From NCBI RefSeq assembly GCF_002262875.1, contig NZ_NKYE01000014.1, forward strand, positions 124,001 through 188,000: a stretch of DNA of 64,000 nucleotides, written 5' to 3'. Each line of letters begins with the position of its first letter. The stretch's first letter is position 1. Positions 1-8,327 of the stretch are shown here, piece after piece. A model generated the notes under the pieces. That model searched no databases and was not told the origin of the DNA. It saw nothing but the letters and a program-made list of their open reading frames with translations. The position numbers were made by a program, and so were the translations under genes. This DNA comes from Amycolatopsis antarctica. Lineage in GTDB: Bacteria; Actinomycetota; Actinomycetes; Mycobacteriales; Pseudonocardiaceae.

Positions 1-1
1 C

Positions 2-1267
2 GCACCGGAGGGCGCCGCGTCCGGCAGCGGATCGGCGGCTGCCGTTTCGGACGGTTCCGGAACCGGGCCGGTGGCCGCGATCGAGGACCACGCTCTGCCG
101 CTGGACCCGGAAGCGCTCGCCGGACTGACCGGTGACGCGCGAGTGGTGGGTCTCGGCGAGGCCAGCCACGGCGGGCGACAGTTCTTCGCGCTCAAGGGCG
201 AGATGTTCCGGCACTTGGTGACCACCAGGGGATTCACCACCTTCGCCCTGGAAACGAGCTGGAGCACGGGACTGCGGCTCGACGACTACGTCGTGCACGG
301 CATCGGTGATCCCGCCGCCATCATGGCTGAGGAGTTTCAGGGCCAGTACGTGTTCTGGAACAACGACGACTATCTCGATCTCGTCCGGTGGATGCGCGAG
401 TACAACCTGGCCCACCCGGCGGAATCGGATCTGCGGTTCGTCGGAAACGATCTCGGTTACCCAGGGCCGGATTCCTTCGACCGAGTCGGCGACTACCTCG
501 CCGCACACCAACCGGAGCTGGCAGACCGGATCGGCGAACTGTACGCGGATCTGCGGCCCGCGCCCGGAACACAGGCCGGTGCGTGGATGGTCGCGCAACT
601 CGGCAAGGAACAGCCGCGAAGGGAAGCCGAGGCCGAACGGGCACGCGCGGCCACCGCCCTGATCCGGGAACACGGGACCACGAACCCCGCGCCAGGTCAC
701 GAATGGGCCCTGCGCAACGCGACGGCGATCGAGCAGAGCTTCACCGGGTACGCCTTTTCGGACGAGCAATTCGCCGAGCGCATGCGATACCGGGACCGGA
801 CGATGGCGGAGAACACCGCGTGGTGGCTCGAACACGACGCCGGCAGGATCCTGCTCGCGTCCAACAACAGCCACCTCGCCTACACCAGCGCCGATCCGGA
901 GTTCCCCGAACCGGCGGGGGCGGAACTGCGCAGGCGTCTCGGCGACCGGTACGTCAACGTCGGACTGACGTTCCACCAGGGCAGCATCGGCGCGCTCCCC
1001 GACCCCACTGCGGACCGGCCCGCCACCTACCCCGTGCCGCCCGCACCGGCCGGCCACACCGAGCACACCCTCGACCAGGTCGGCCACCGCGACTTCGCCC
1101 TCGACCTGCGTACCGCCCCGGCGCCCGTGCGCGACTGGTTCACCCCCGCCCGGCCCACCCGGTCCTACGGCCTCTACTGGGCGTCCGAGGCGCCGCGCAC
1201 CGCGCTGCTCGACAGCTACGACGTTCTGGTGCACCTGCACCAGGTCGACGCCGCCCTGCCCCGTTAG
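2..1267 (+). CDS. Erythromycin esterase family protein, 5' end outside window
   Basis: The reading frame is open to the window edge, so the start lies upstream. The first visible residues are Ala/Gly/Ser-rich and look like a linker after a signal peptide or lipobox, which suggests an exported protein. The body matches the erythromycin esterase family (Ere-type hydrolases). It has GEASHGG near the start of the domain (Glu and catalytic-type His), FALETSW, and NNSHLAY towards the C-terminus, corresponding to the family's conserved Glu/His residues. Family members hydrolyse macrolide lactones, but many actinobacterial homologues have no known substrate, so resistance is not established. A GTG at 71 is a possible internal start, with no convincing ribosome site. 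A second, divergent family member lies at 8328-9611. Confidence 0.85.
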   Translation, partial: APEGAASGSGSAAAVSDGSGTGPVAAIEDHALPLDPEALAGLTGDARVVGLGEASHGGRQFFALKGEMFRHLVTTRGFTTFALETSWSTGLRLDDYVVHGIGDPAAIMAEEFQGQYVFWNNDDYLDLVRWMREYNLAHPAESDLRFVGNDLGYPGPDSFDRVGDYLAAHQPELADRIGELYADLRPAPGTQAGAWMVAQLGKEQPRREAEAERARAATALIREHGTTNPAPGHEWALRNATAIEQSFTGYAFSDEQFAERMRYRDRTMAENTAWWLEHDAGRILLASNNSHLAYTSADPEFPEPAGAELRRRLGDRYVNVGLTFHQGSIGALPDPTADRPATYPVPPAPAGHTEHTLDQVGHRDFALDLRTAPAPVRDWFTPARPTRSYGLYWASEAPRTALLDSYDVLVHLHQVDAALPR

Positions 1268-1296
1268 GCAGGTCCGGCACGTCCGCGACGGTGGCC

Positions 1297-2181
1297 TCAG
1301 CGGGGTCCGGCGGTGAGGGCGGCTTCGTCCAGCGCGGCCAGCTCCTCGTCGCCGAGCCGCAGCGTGGCGGCGAGCGCGTTGGCGTGAACGTGGCGGACGC
1401 TGGTCGAGCCCGGCAGCGGGACCACCGGGTGCTGCCACCGCTCGGCCTGAGCGTGCACCCACGCCAGCGCCACCTGCCCCGCGCTCACGCCGTTCGCGCT
1501 GGCGATGCCGGCCAGGGCGCGGGCCAGGTCCGGTGACGGCGACTCCGAGGTTCCGCCGAGAACGCCGTGCCCGAGCGGAGAGTGGGCGACCAGCGTGACA
1601 CCGAGTTCGGTCAGGGCCGGCACCATCGCCGACTCCACGTCCCGCGAAGCCAGCGACCACTGCTCCTGCACCGCGAGGACCGGGTGCACCGCGTGCGCCC
1701 GGCGGACGTCCTCGGCGGTGACGTTGGACAGCCCGATCGCACGGATCTTGCCGCTGCCGACGAGTCCGGCCATCGCGGTGACGGTCTCCTCGATCGGGGT
1801 TTCCTCACTGCGGTGGTGCAGGTAGTAGAGGTCGATCGTCTCGACGTCCAGGCGGCGCAGACTGGCCTCACAGGAGGCCACCACCGAGGCGGCGTCGGCG
1901 CGGACGCTCCAGTCGTCCCCGGCGCCGCCCCACACCACCCCGAACTTGGTGCACAGGGTGATCTCGTCCCGGCGGCCGGAGATGGTGCGGGCGACCAGTT
2001 CCTCGTTGCCGTACAACTCGGCGGTGTCGAGCAGGGTGATGCCGGCGTCGAGCGCCGCGTGCACGACGGCGACCGGATCGCGGTCGGCGTCCACGGCCTC
2101 GCCGCCGGCATCTCGCAGGCGCATCAGGCCAAGGCCCTGGCGTGGCGGTCGGTCTCGGGTCCACAGTGGTCTGCCGCTCAT
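1297..2181 (-). CDS. Aldo/keto reductase
   Basis: A 294-residue TIM-barrel NADPH-dependent oxidoreductase of the aldo/keto reductase superfamily. The expected tetrad is visible: Asp and Tyr in ITLLDTAELYGNEE, Lys in ITLCTKFGV and His in LYYLHHRSEE. A C-terminal segment (PLPGSTSVRHVHAN) supplies the cofactor phosphate site. The ATG at 2181 is chosen over an upstream in-frame start at 2220 because the longer N-terminus would run through a promoter-like element at 2190-2220. The natural substrate is unknown. The gene lies 58 bp downstream of the GPP34 gene on the same strand but appears to have its own MerR-type promoter, so redox or electrophile induction is plausible. Confidence 0.88.
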   Translation of the reverse strand: MSGRPLWTRDRPPRQGLGLMRLRDAGGEAVDADRDPVAVVHAALDAGITLLDTAELYGNEELVARTISGRRDEITLCTKFGVVWGGAGDDWSVRADAASVVASCEASLRRLDVETIDLYYLHHRSEETPIEETVTAMAGLVGSGKIRAIGLSNVTAEDVRRAHAVHPVLAVQEQWSLASRDVESAMVPALTELGVTLVAHSPLGHGVLGGTSESPSPDLARALAGIASANGVSAGQVALAWVHAQAERWQHPVVPLPGSTSVRHVHANALAATLRLGDEELAALDEAALTAGPR

Positions 2182-2189
2182 GGTTGCCG

Positions 2190-2220
2190 AGCGTAGAACT
2201 TCTACTATGGTCGAGGTCAA
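2190..2220 (-). promoter_or_regulatory. MerR-type promoter with 19-bp spacer
   Basis: On the minus strand TTGACC (2220-2215) and TACGCT (2195-2190) are separated by 19 bp, the long spacer typical of MerR-family-activated promoters. Inside the spacer is an imperfect dyad, ACCTCGAC-CATA-GTAGAAGT (6 of 8 positions match). The perfect palindrome GTAGAACTTCTAC at 2193-2205 overlaps the -10. The -10 ends 8 nt before the reductase ATG, so the mRNA may be leaderless or nearly so. A closely similar element lies before the ABC exporter at 30349-30379. No merR gene is in the window. Confidence 0.5.
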
Positions 2221-2239
2221 GGGGGCGGCGGGGAGACCG

Positions 2240-2884
2240 TCAGGCCGCGCCTGCCCGGCGGGCCGCCATCGACAGGCCGGTCGCCCTGCGCAGCCCGGGC
2301 ATCGTGGCGTCGACGTGATCGCGCAGGGCGGTGAGTGCCTGCTTGTTCTCGCGCCGCTGCCTGGGGGTGAACACGCTGTAGAGGTCGCCGTCCGCGGCGA
2401 GCACGGCCAGCACCGCGTCCTCCGGCGGGAGGGTGGCCGGATCGCGGGCCAGCAGCACCGCGTTGCGGATGTTCTCTCGCAGGGCGCTCACCTGTGCCGG
2501 ATCGCCGGGTGTGGTCCGGCGGGTCGGGAAGATCCCCAGCATCCGGCTTCGGTCGACCGTGATCGCCCCAGACGCCTCGAGCTGGTCCCGCACCGTCGCT
2601 TCCGCCTTGTGCCAATTCTCGTCCACCAGCGAGAACCACTTGCGTGGCTTCTCCGGGGACACGTCGTAGAACACCTCGGCCAGGAACGAGTCGCTCGGCG
2701 GCGGGGTGGCCGCGTCCCGGACGGCCTTGCCGCCCACGTCGCGGAGCACTCCCGTGATGGTCAGCTCGCCCACCGCGGCCGCCCGCATGAGCTGACCGCG
2801 AACCAGCGCGCTGGCGGAATCGAGCTTGTTCTTCTCCAGATTGAAGATGAGCAGGTAAAGCCGCTGCGGCAACGTCAGGTCCAT
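2240..2884 (-). CDS. GPP34 (GOLPH3-like) family protein
   Basis: A 214-residue protein that starts with the family-typical DLTLPQRLYLLIFN and keeps the GPP34 layout of alternating amphipathic helices. Eukaryotic members are Golgi phosphoproteins that bind phosphatidylinositol-4-phosphate. Actinobacterial copies are common but functionally unassigned, so a cytoplasmic, peripheral-membrane protein is the most that can be inferred. No signal peptide or transmembrane segment is seen. The ATG at 2884 is preceded on the coding strand by GAGGAGAC, a good ribosome site. It could be the first gene of a pair with the downstream aldo/keto reductase, although that gene seems to have its own promoter. Confidence 0.85.
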   Translation of the reverse strand: MDLTLPQRLYLLIFNLEKNKLDSASALVRGQLMRAAAVGELTITGVLRDVGGKAVRDAATPPPSDSFLAEVFYDVSPEKPRKWFSLVDENWHKAEATVRDQLEASGAITVDRSRMLGIFPTRRTTPGDPAQVSALRENIRNAVLLARDPATLPPEDAVLAVLAADGDLYSVFTPRQRRENKQALTALRDHVDATMPGLRRATGLSMAARRAGAA

Positions 2885-3085
2885 GTCGTCTCCTCGGTCT
2901 CGTTACTCACGTGGTCGATCGGGGCGGAGTGCGCGGTGGCGGCGAAACGAGGGCCTGCTGCCGGAAGCATTGGAACACAGCCCGTGCCCCGATTCGCCGC
3001 GGTATCCCGGTCCTGTCGCGATGCCGCCCGACCGTTCTCGGTGACGTTTCAACGGCATCCGGGGTGAGCCGGCGGCGATTCCGGC

Positions 3086-3121
3086 CCGGCCCCGCCGTCC
3101 CGGTCGGAGCGGCGGGGCCGG
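3086..3121 (-). terminator. Hairpin terminator after CocE-like gene
   Basis: A perfect 12-bp GC inverted repeat (CCGGCCCCGCCG / CGGCGGGGCCGG) with a 12-nt loop starts 14 nt beyond the stop codon of the minus-strand hydrolase. There is no T-run, as is usual in high-GC actinobacteria. The rest of 2885-3134 holds no gene that I can support. Confidence 0.7.
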
Positions 3122-3134
3122 TGTGTCCCGGCGA

Positions 3135-4868
3135 TCAGGGTGTGCCGGTCGGCAGGGTGAACGACGGGGCGCCGATCGGAAGCTGCTTGGTGTTCAGCAG
3201 CAGGTAGGTGTCCAGCCACACCGCCCGGCCGCCTTCGGTGGCCGTGTCGTCTGCGGGGTTGTCCAGAGCCAGGTCGAGCCGGGCGTCGTTGACCTTGACC
3301 GTTTCGCGGGAGGGCGAGTCGATCCAGTCCCGGAAGGGTGCCTCGGCGCCGCCGGGCTGGATGCTGCCGATACCGACCGCCAGCGAGTGGCCGGCGGGCA
3401 GCGTCCACTCGGTCGACTTCAGATCGACGGTCGTGGTGCCCGAGCCCAGTACGGTGACCTGCTCGTCGAACATGACGGCCTTGCCGTCCGGGGCGACGTC
3501 GTAGAGCTGGACCATGGCGTTGCCGCGTCCCTCGGTGTCCAGTGAGATCCGTGGCGTGCCGGTGATCCTGGTGTCCTGCTGGACCGGCTCGGAGAAGGTG
3601 GTGAAGGTGTTCTCCTCGGTCGGGCCGTTCTCGGCACCGTCGTCCACATAGGACCCGCGGCCGGCCGGGACGGTCACGGACTGGTCGGCGACCGGCCAGT
3701 CGTCCTGGGCGCGCCAGGTTCCGTTGCTGTCCTGAACCGAGTAGTTCGGGTACTGGACCGACGGTTCGATGCCCTTGAGGTGCTGGTCGTAGAAGGAGAT
3801 GGTCTCGTTGAACCAGCCCTCGCGGCCCATCTCCAGCCTGCCGTCGGCGGCACGGTCGTTGCCGCGCTTGTGATCCCACTGGCCGAGCCAGCCGCGCTGC
3901 GGGCCCTGGTGGTTGTCGAGGTACTCCTGCATCGCCTCGGCCTCGGTGTTCCACTCCAGGAAGCCCTGGGTGACGAACAGCGGGGTGTCGCTGCCCTTGG
4001 CCTGCTCGGCGAAGTCACGGTCCTTCCAGTACTGGGACTGCGGGTCGCCGGTCTGGTATCCGGCGGTGTTGTCCAGCAGGCATTCCGGGTGCGCCTCCTC
4101 GTACTTGGCGTTGGCCGTGTAGCGGGGGTCGTCGTCCGGCAGTTGCGGGAGCGTGGCGATCTTGTTGTAACTGTTGGAGGTGTTGGTGATGGTCGTGCGG
4201 GGCACGCCGTTGGAATGGATGTTGCGGTACAGGTCCCAGATGGGTTCCTGGGCGACCACGGCCTTGAGCGCGTCCTGGTTCAGGTTGTTGCCGACCAGGC
4301 CGGTGATGGCGTCGTAGGACTTGCCGTACATGCCCACCGCACCGGTGGACCACGGCTGGTTCGCCGACCAGTCGATAGCCGCCTTCACGTCGGCCTGCTC
4401 GCCGGGGCCCGCGAAGTCGAGGCAGCCGGTGGATCCGCCGTAACCGCGGACGTCCACCATGACGAGGGCGTAGCCGCGGTTGAACAGGTCGGTGCCCTCG
4501 ATGAGGTCGTTGAAACGGTCCGAGGGGCCGGTGTGCGGGTGGTTCTCGTTCTCGGTCTCGCCGGAGTGCCCGAAGTAGGAGCCCGCCGACATGATCACCG
4601 GAACCTGCTCGCCCTCGGCGAGTCCTTCCGGGAGCAGGACGTCTGCGTGCAGCTCGGTGCCGGATCCGTCCGAGGACGGGAAGTAGTGCTGCGTCCAGGC
4701 CGCACCCTCGGGAACGCGGTCGTTCTCCGCGTGCGTGACCGGGTCGCCGTCGGTGGCGACCGCGGCGGGTCCTGGATCGGCCGTGGCGGTGGCCACCACC
4801 GTGCCGGTGGCCACGCATGCCGCGGCGAGCACCGAGGCGGTCAGGACGGCCGTACGGGATCTTTTCAT
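3135..4868 (-). CDS. Secreted CocE/NonD-type (X-Pro dipeptidyl-peptidase-like) hydrolase
   Basis: A 577-residue exported alpha/beta hydrolase. The N-terminus MKRSRTAVLTASVLAAACVA followed by an Ala-rich cleavage region is a signal peptide. The ATG at 4868 has a GGAGG site, preferred over a longer frame starting at 4946. The peptidase S15/CocE fold is shown by VMVDVRGYGGSTG, the nucleophile motif GMYGKSYDA (Ser) and GWLGQWDHKRG (His). The usual third catalytic residue region reads GFLEWNTEAE, with Glu where family members usually have Asp. The C-terminal half is the jelly-roll domain (PRISLDTEG, VMLYDVAPDGK-like strands). It probably cleaves peptides or esters outside the cell. A strong hairpin follows the gene. 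Confidence 0.88.
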   Translation of the reverse strand: MKRSRTAVLTASVLAAACVATGTVVATATADPGPAAVATDGDPVTHAENDRVPEGAAWTQHYFPSSDGSGTELHADVLLPEGLAEGEQVPVIMSAGSYFGHSGETENENHPHTGPSDRFNDLIEGTDLFNRGYALVMVDVRGYGGSTGCLDFAGPGEQADVKAAIDWSANQPWSTGAVGMYGKSYDAITGLVGNNLNQDALKAVVAQEPIWDLYRNIHSNGVPRTTITNTSNSYNKIATLPQLPDDDPRYTANAKYEEAHPECLLDNTAGYQTGDPQSQYWKDRDFAEQAKGSDTPLFVTQGFLEWNTEAEAMQEYLDNHQGPQRGWLGQWDHKRGNDRAADGRLEMGREGWFNETISFYDQHLKGIEPSVQYPNYSVQDSNGTWRAQDDWPVADQSVTVPAGRGSYVDDGAENGPTEENTFTTFSEPVQQDTRITGTPRISLDTEGRGNAMVQLYDVAPDGKAVMFDEQVTVLGSGTTTVDLKSTEWTLPAGHSLAVGIGSIQPGGAEAPFRDWIDSPSRETVKVNDARLDLALDNPADDTATEGGRAVWLDTYLLLNTKQLPIGAPSFTLPTGTP

Positions 4869-5300
4869 GGGATCCTCCAGATCCGAGATGGTGCCGGTGG
4901 CGGCGTTTGCTTGGAAGTCAGCAGACACCCGGCCGTAGCGGCACACTCAAGCCTCGGCGTACGTGATCCGGGGCACACCCGCCGTTTCCGGTGGTTTCGA
5001 GTGAAACGCGCCGGTGCGCCTCCTGGCTCCCTGCCGGCGAGGCATCCATGAGCGACGGCTACAAGGTGCGGACCGATCCCGTCCACATCGGCGTCACCAC
5101 CGATGACGAGGACGGCCGGCCGTCGCCACCGAAGCCGTGCGGATCGCCGGGGAGCCTGCGGCTGCGCGCTGCCGGTCCCGGGTGTCGGTAACGGCGGACG
5201 GGGCGTCGGACGACTGGGTGGGTACGCCACGGTGATGTCAGCCATGAGTCCACCCTGCCGGTACGGCCGCCGCCCGCACCGGTTCGCCGTAGGGGGCACG
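4869..5300. other. Intergenic region, no supported gene
   Basis: 432 bp between two minus-strand genes. It should contain the promoter of the CocE-like gene. A small plus-strand frame at 5048-5191 (47 codons, beginning MSDGYKVRTDPVHI) resembles the N-terminus of ESX-associated helical proteins but lacks a good ribosome site and quickly loses any resemblance. I do not call it a gene. Confidence 0.4.
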
Positions 5301-6743
5301 TCATCGCCGCGGACTCACCTCGGTGGTCTCGTGGCGCGAGGAAGCCCGCAGGAACGCGAAACATCCGCCGACGACCAGCAGTCCTACCACGTAGGCGAGC
5401 ACCAGTTCGCCGACCTTGCCGGTGAAGTCACCGGCGAGTGGGGGAATCAGCACGGAGAAGATCGTGAGTGCCGCGGCGAGCGCGGTGCGCGCCCGGCCGG
5501 ACGGAAGACACAGGGCGAACGGAATCGCGGCCCAGAGCACGTACCACGGCTGCACCACCGGCCCGAACACCACGACCAGACCCAGCATCGCGCCAAGGGC
5601 GGCCACGTCGGGGATGCGTCCCTGGAGTTGCCGCCGGATCACCACGATCAGCCCGGAGACGATCAGTACGTAACCGATGATCCTGCCGACGCCGATCATG
5701 GTCTGCGTGATCTGCGCGCCGAACAGGGAGCCGATTCCTCCGGTGAGGAATCCGAACCAGTTGGTCGGTGCCATCCAGCTGTTCACGCCACCCGAGGTGC
5801 CCAGGGTGCCGAGCCAGCCGAAACCCAGCCCGCTGAGCAGCGAACCCACGGCGGCCACCAGAAGCACCGCGAGCACCATGGCGGCCCCGCTGCCGGCCAG
5901 CCGGACCGGGCCGCCACCCCGGCGGCGGGCGAGGGCCGTGCCGACCACGGCGAGCGCGACGACGGCGGGCAGTTTCACCGAGGCGCCCGCCGCGATGAGC
6001 GCCACGCCCAATGCCAGCCGGGCCGGATCGAACCGCTCCCCGAGCGCCTGGAGGGCGAACGCGGTACCCGCGAGCATGAGCCCGATCATCAGCGAGTCGT
6101 TGTGCATCCCGGCGACGAAATGCCACAGCACCAACGGGTTCAGTACGCCGAGCCAGAGCGCGACGGGCGCGCGGGCCCCGGCCACGTCGGCGAGGCGCGG
6201 TACCGCCCACACGATCAGGGCCAGGCCGGCGACCGCGACGAGCCGGTACGCGAGCACGCTCGCGACCACGTTCTCCTCGGTGATCTCGGCGATTCCCCGC
6301 TGGAACCCCCCGAAGACCGGCCCGTACGGCGAGGGGGCCTCGCTCCAGTAGTCGCTCACCCGCTCGGTGATCGCGGACGACGGCCCGAGCGCCTCGGCCG
6401 GGCCGGCCGCGTAGGGATCGAGCCCCCTGGCGGCGATCTCGCCCTGCGCCAGGTAGCTGTACACATCCTCGCTGAACAACGGCGGGGCGACGAGCAGCGG
6501 CCCACCCCAGAGCACCAGCGTCCACCGGAGCCACCGGGAGTCCGGCGCGTCCGCGGCACCCGTGACCACGCGACCGAGCAGAGTCCACGCCAGCACCAGC
6601 AGGCCCATCCCGGCGACCGCCGCCGCCAGCATCGGCATGGCGGCGGGCCAGGGCTCGCTCGGCAGTTCCCCCGCCAGCGTTGCCGCGGTGAGCACCAGGA
6701 CACCGACGAAACCGACCCAGCGAAGCTGGTTTGCCCTGTACAT
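5301..6743 (-). CDS. MptA/MptB-like polyprenol-phosphomannose alpha-1,6-mannosyltransferase
   Basis: A 480-residue polytopic membrane protein with about a dozen hydrophobic helices. The first extracytoplasmic loop contains the family signature SEDVYSYLAQGEIAARGLDP with acidic residues, and WMAPTNWFGF and VQPWYVLWAAIPF follow later. This is the GT-C-type MptA/MptB family, which uses polyprenyl-phosphomannose to extend the alpha-1,6-mannan backbone of lipomannan at the outer membrane face. It supports a lipoglycan-bearing actinomycete. MptA and MptB cannot be told apart from sequence alone here. The gene is monocistronic, divergent from the small secreted protein at 6986, with about 240 bp between them for both promoters. 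Confidence 0.82.
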   Translation of the reverse strand: MYRANQLRWVGFVGVLVLTAATLAGELPSEPWPAAMPMLAAAVAGMGLLVLAWTLLGRVVTGAADAPDSRWLRWTLVLWGGPLLVAPPLFSEDVYSYLAQGEIAARGLDPYAAGPAEALGPSSAITERVSDYWSEAPSPYGPVFGGFQRGIAEITEENVVASVLAYRLVAVAGLALIVWAVPRLADVAGARAPVALWLGVLNPLVLWHFVAGMHNDSLMIGLMLAGTAFALQALGERFDPARLALGVALIAAGASVKLPAVVALAVVGTALARRRGGGPVRLAGSGAAMVLAVLLVAAVGSLLSGLGFGWLGTLGTSGGVNSWMAPTNWFGFLTGGIGSLFGAQITQTMIGVGRIIGYVLIVSGLIVVIRRQLQGRIPDVAALGAMLGLVVVFGPVVQPWYVLWAAIPFALCLPSGRARTALAAALTIFSVLIPPLAGDFTGKVGELVLAYVVGLLVVGGCFAFLRASSRHETTEVSPRR

Positions 6744-6985
6744 CGCACGATCCTAACCACCGTGACGGGTCACCGGCGGTCGCGGTACCACTGGCTCGAT
6801 CAACCGTCCACTATGGATTTTCCTCGGTACGTCCCCGCCTGGCTTGCCCGGCGGGAGAATCGGCATCCGCGATGGACACGCCTGGCCGTCGGCGTCGGCC
6901 GGGCAACCGGACCGCACGGTCATGCGTGAGTAATCCGGGACCGGTACGTTCCGGTGGCCGGACCGCCGAGAGATGGGGGAGCACC

Positions 6986-7462
6986 ATGACGATCCGAGGA
7001 CAGCGTGTACTGGGGGCAGGGGCGGGTGTCCTGCTCACGCTCGGCCTGGGCGCACTGCCTGCCCGGGCGGCGGAACCGGTACCGGACGTCGCGCTGGACG
7101 CGACGCCCACGCACGCCGAGTTCTGGGCCGGCCGGTCCGGTGCGACGCTCCGGCTCGACTACTACAACCCCGGCGAGGTCGCGAAGACCGGGGACACGGT
7201 CAGCGCCACCGTCCCGGCGGGGCTGACCGTCGAGCCGCGTCCCTCGCCGGGCTGGGAGTGCCACATCAGCGACTTCCCGGCCGTCGTCTGCAACACCGCG
7301 GGCACTCTGGAGCCGGGCGCGGTCGGCCCGTCGATCGAGCTGTGGGTCACCGCGGACGCACCCGTCAGCGCGGAGTTCGAATTCACCCTGCAGGGCTTCT
7401 ACCGCGACCCGGCGGAGCCGAGGGAGAACAACCACCCCCGTGTCACCGTCCAGGCGACCTGA
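6986..7462 (+). CDS. Small secreted protein of unknown function
   Basis: 158 residues. The N-terminus MTIRGQRVLGAGAGVLLTLG, ending in LPARA before AEPVPD, is a clear Sec signal peptide. The mature part is beta-rich with one Cys pair (GWECHISDFPAVVCNTAG) and sequence such as GDTVSATVPAGLTVEPRPSPG and LEPGAVGPSIEL, recalling DUF11/immunoglobulin-like extracellular repeats. The ATG at 6986 follows GGGGGAGC; a longer open frame upstream is ignored. I do not recognise the family. It is divergent from the mannosyltransferase and convergent with the SnoaL-like gene. A role at the cell surface is inferred only from secretion. Confidence 0.7.
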   Translation: MTIRGQRVLGAGAGVLLTLGLGALPARAAEPVPDVALDATPTHAEFWAGRSGATLRLDYYNPGEVAKTGDTVSATVPAGLTVEPRPSPGWECHISDFPAVVCNTAGTLEPGAVGPSIELWVTADAPVSAEFEFTLQGFYRDPAEPRENNHPRVTVQAT

Positions 7463-7560
7463 TTCCGCCGCCCCGGCCACGCACCCGCTTCGGCGTCCTG
7501 CGACGCGGGTAGCGCCCCGAAGCGCACCCTGAATGCCCGGCTTCGGCTGCCCGGTGCCCC

Positions 7561-7968
7561 TCAGCTGATCTGTGAGAACAACGTGCCCGTGTCGGTCACG
7601 ATCCAGCCCTCGACGATCCGATCGTTCTCGACCCGGTAGAAGTCGTTGCTCATGACTTCGATCGGGCGGCCGGTCGCCTCGATGCCGTGGAACGCGCCTC
7701 GATGGGTTCCGGTGATGATGGTGCGGACCGCCACTCGATCTCCTGTCGCGACCACATCGGCCACCGTGGTCTTCAGGTCGGGGAACGCTTCGGCCATCTG
7801 GGCGACACTGCCGAGCCAGTTCTCACGTCCGACGATCGGCGTGGGGACACCGGCGATGGTGACGGTCAGGTCCGGGTGCATGCCTGCCCGGCAGCCGTCG
7901 AGGTCGCCGGAGTCCGCGGCCTGAAGCGTCGTGCGGACCAGGTTCACGTGCGAGGTGGGATCGGTCAT
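7561..7968 (-). CDS. SnoaL-like ester cyclase / NTF2-fold protein
   Basis: A 135-residue alpha+beta barrel protein of the SnoaL/NTF2-like superfamily. The N-terminal helix is followed by DLTVTIAGVPTPIVGRENWL, FPDLKTTVADVVATGDRVAV and a C-terminal DGRIVE-like strand (NDRIVEGWIVTDTG). Relatives include polyketide cyclases and many stand-alone proteins of unknown substrate in stress-responsive loci. No polyketide genes lie nearby, so cyclase activity is not supported. The ATG at 7968 has GGGAG five to six bases upstream; the TTG-initiated extension at 7980 would overlap that site and is rejected. A long inverted repeat at 7986-8016 sits directly upstream and probably controls the gene. Confidence 0.8.
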   Translation of the reverse strand: MTDPTSHVNLVRTTLQAADSGDLDGCRAGMHPDLTVTIAGVPTPIVGRENWLGSVAQMAEAFPDLKTTVADVVATGDRVAVRTIITGTHRGAFHGIEATGRPIEVMSNDFYRVENDRIVEGWIVTDTGTLFSQIS

Positions 7969-7985
7969 CGTGTCTCCCAAATATA

Positions 7986-8016
7986 GTTACCTATGTTCTC
8001 TATGTTGGAGGGTAAC
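7986..8016. promoter_or_regulatory. Inverted repeat upstream of SnoaL-like gene
   Basis: GTTACC (7986-7991) and GGTAAC (8011-8016) form arms around 19 bp that include the direct repeat CTATGTT-CT-CTATGTT. The element is AT-rich against its surroundings and ends 18 bp before the SnoaL-like ATG, the right place for a repressor or activator site. No regulator gene adjoins it. The rest of 8017-8327 contains no gene I can support and should hold the promoter of the esterase-family gene. Confidence 0.45.
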
Positions 8017-8327
8017 AGTACGACGTTTCGCTCAGCGAGCGCACGTCGCGGTCGATCTCCTTCGCTCGTGTCGTGCGTTCTGGCACGCCGTGTCGGTCGC
8101 TTCGGCGGCCGCCGCCGTTCCCGGTGCGCCGACCGTGCCCGTGAATCCGGTGGCCCGGATCCGGCTGATGATCTACCGTCGATCCGTGGCTACAGGCAGT
8201 CTGTTTCTCTGAGGACGCTCCGTCGGGAGCAGACCCGGCACCTCTGGTGCCCGGGCGTACTCGTCCTGCCCGTCTGCTTCCGACTTCGGTTGACCATCTT
8301 CTCGTCCAATCGAAAGTCGAGTTCCCC

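Noticed and set aside
5048..5191. 47-codon plus-strand frame beginning MSDGYKVRTDPVHI, like the start of an ESX helical protein
   Set aside because: No ribosome site, resemblance ends after about 14 residues and the rest is unrelated; too weak to call a gene or pseudogene.
5103..6929. 608-codon plus-strand frame opposite the mannosyltransferase
   Set aside because: Antisense shadow of a clear polytopic membrane protein gene; sequence is His/Arg/Gln-rich with no family.
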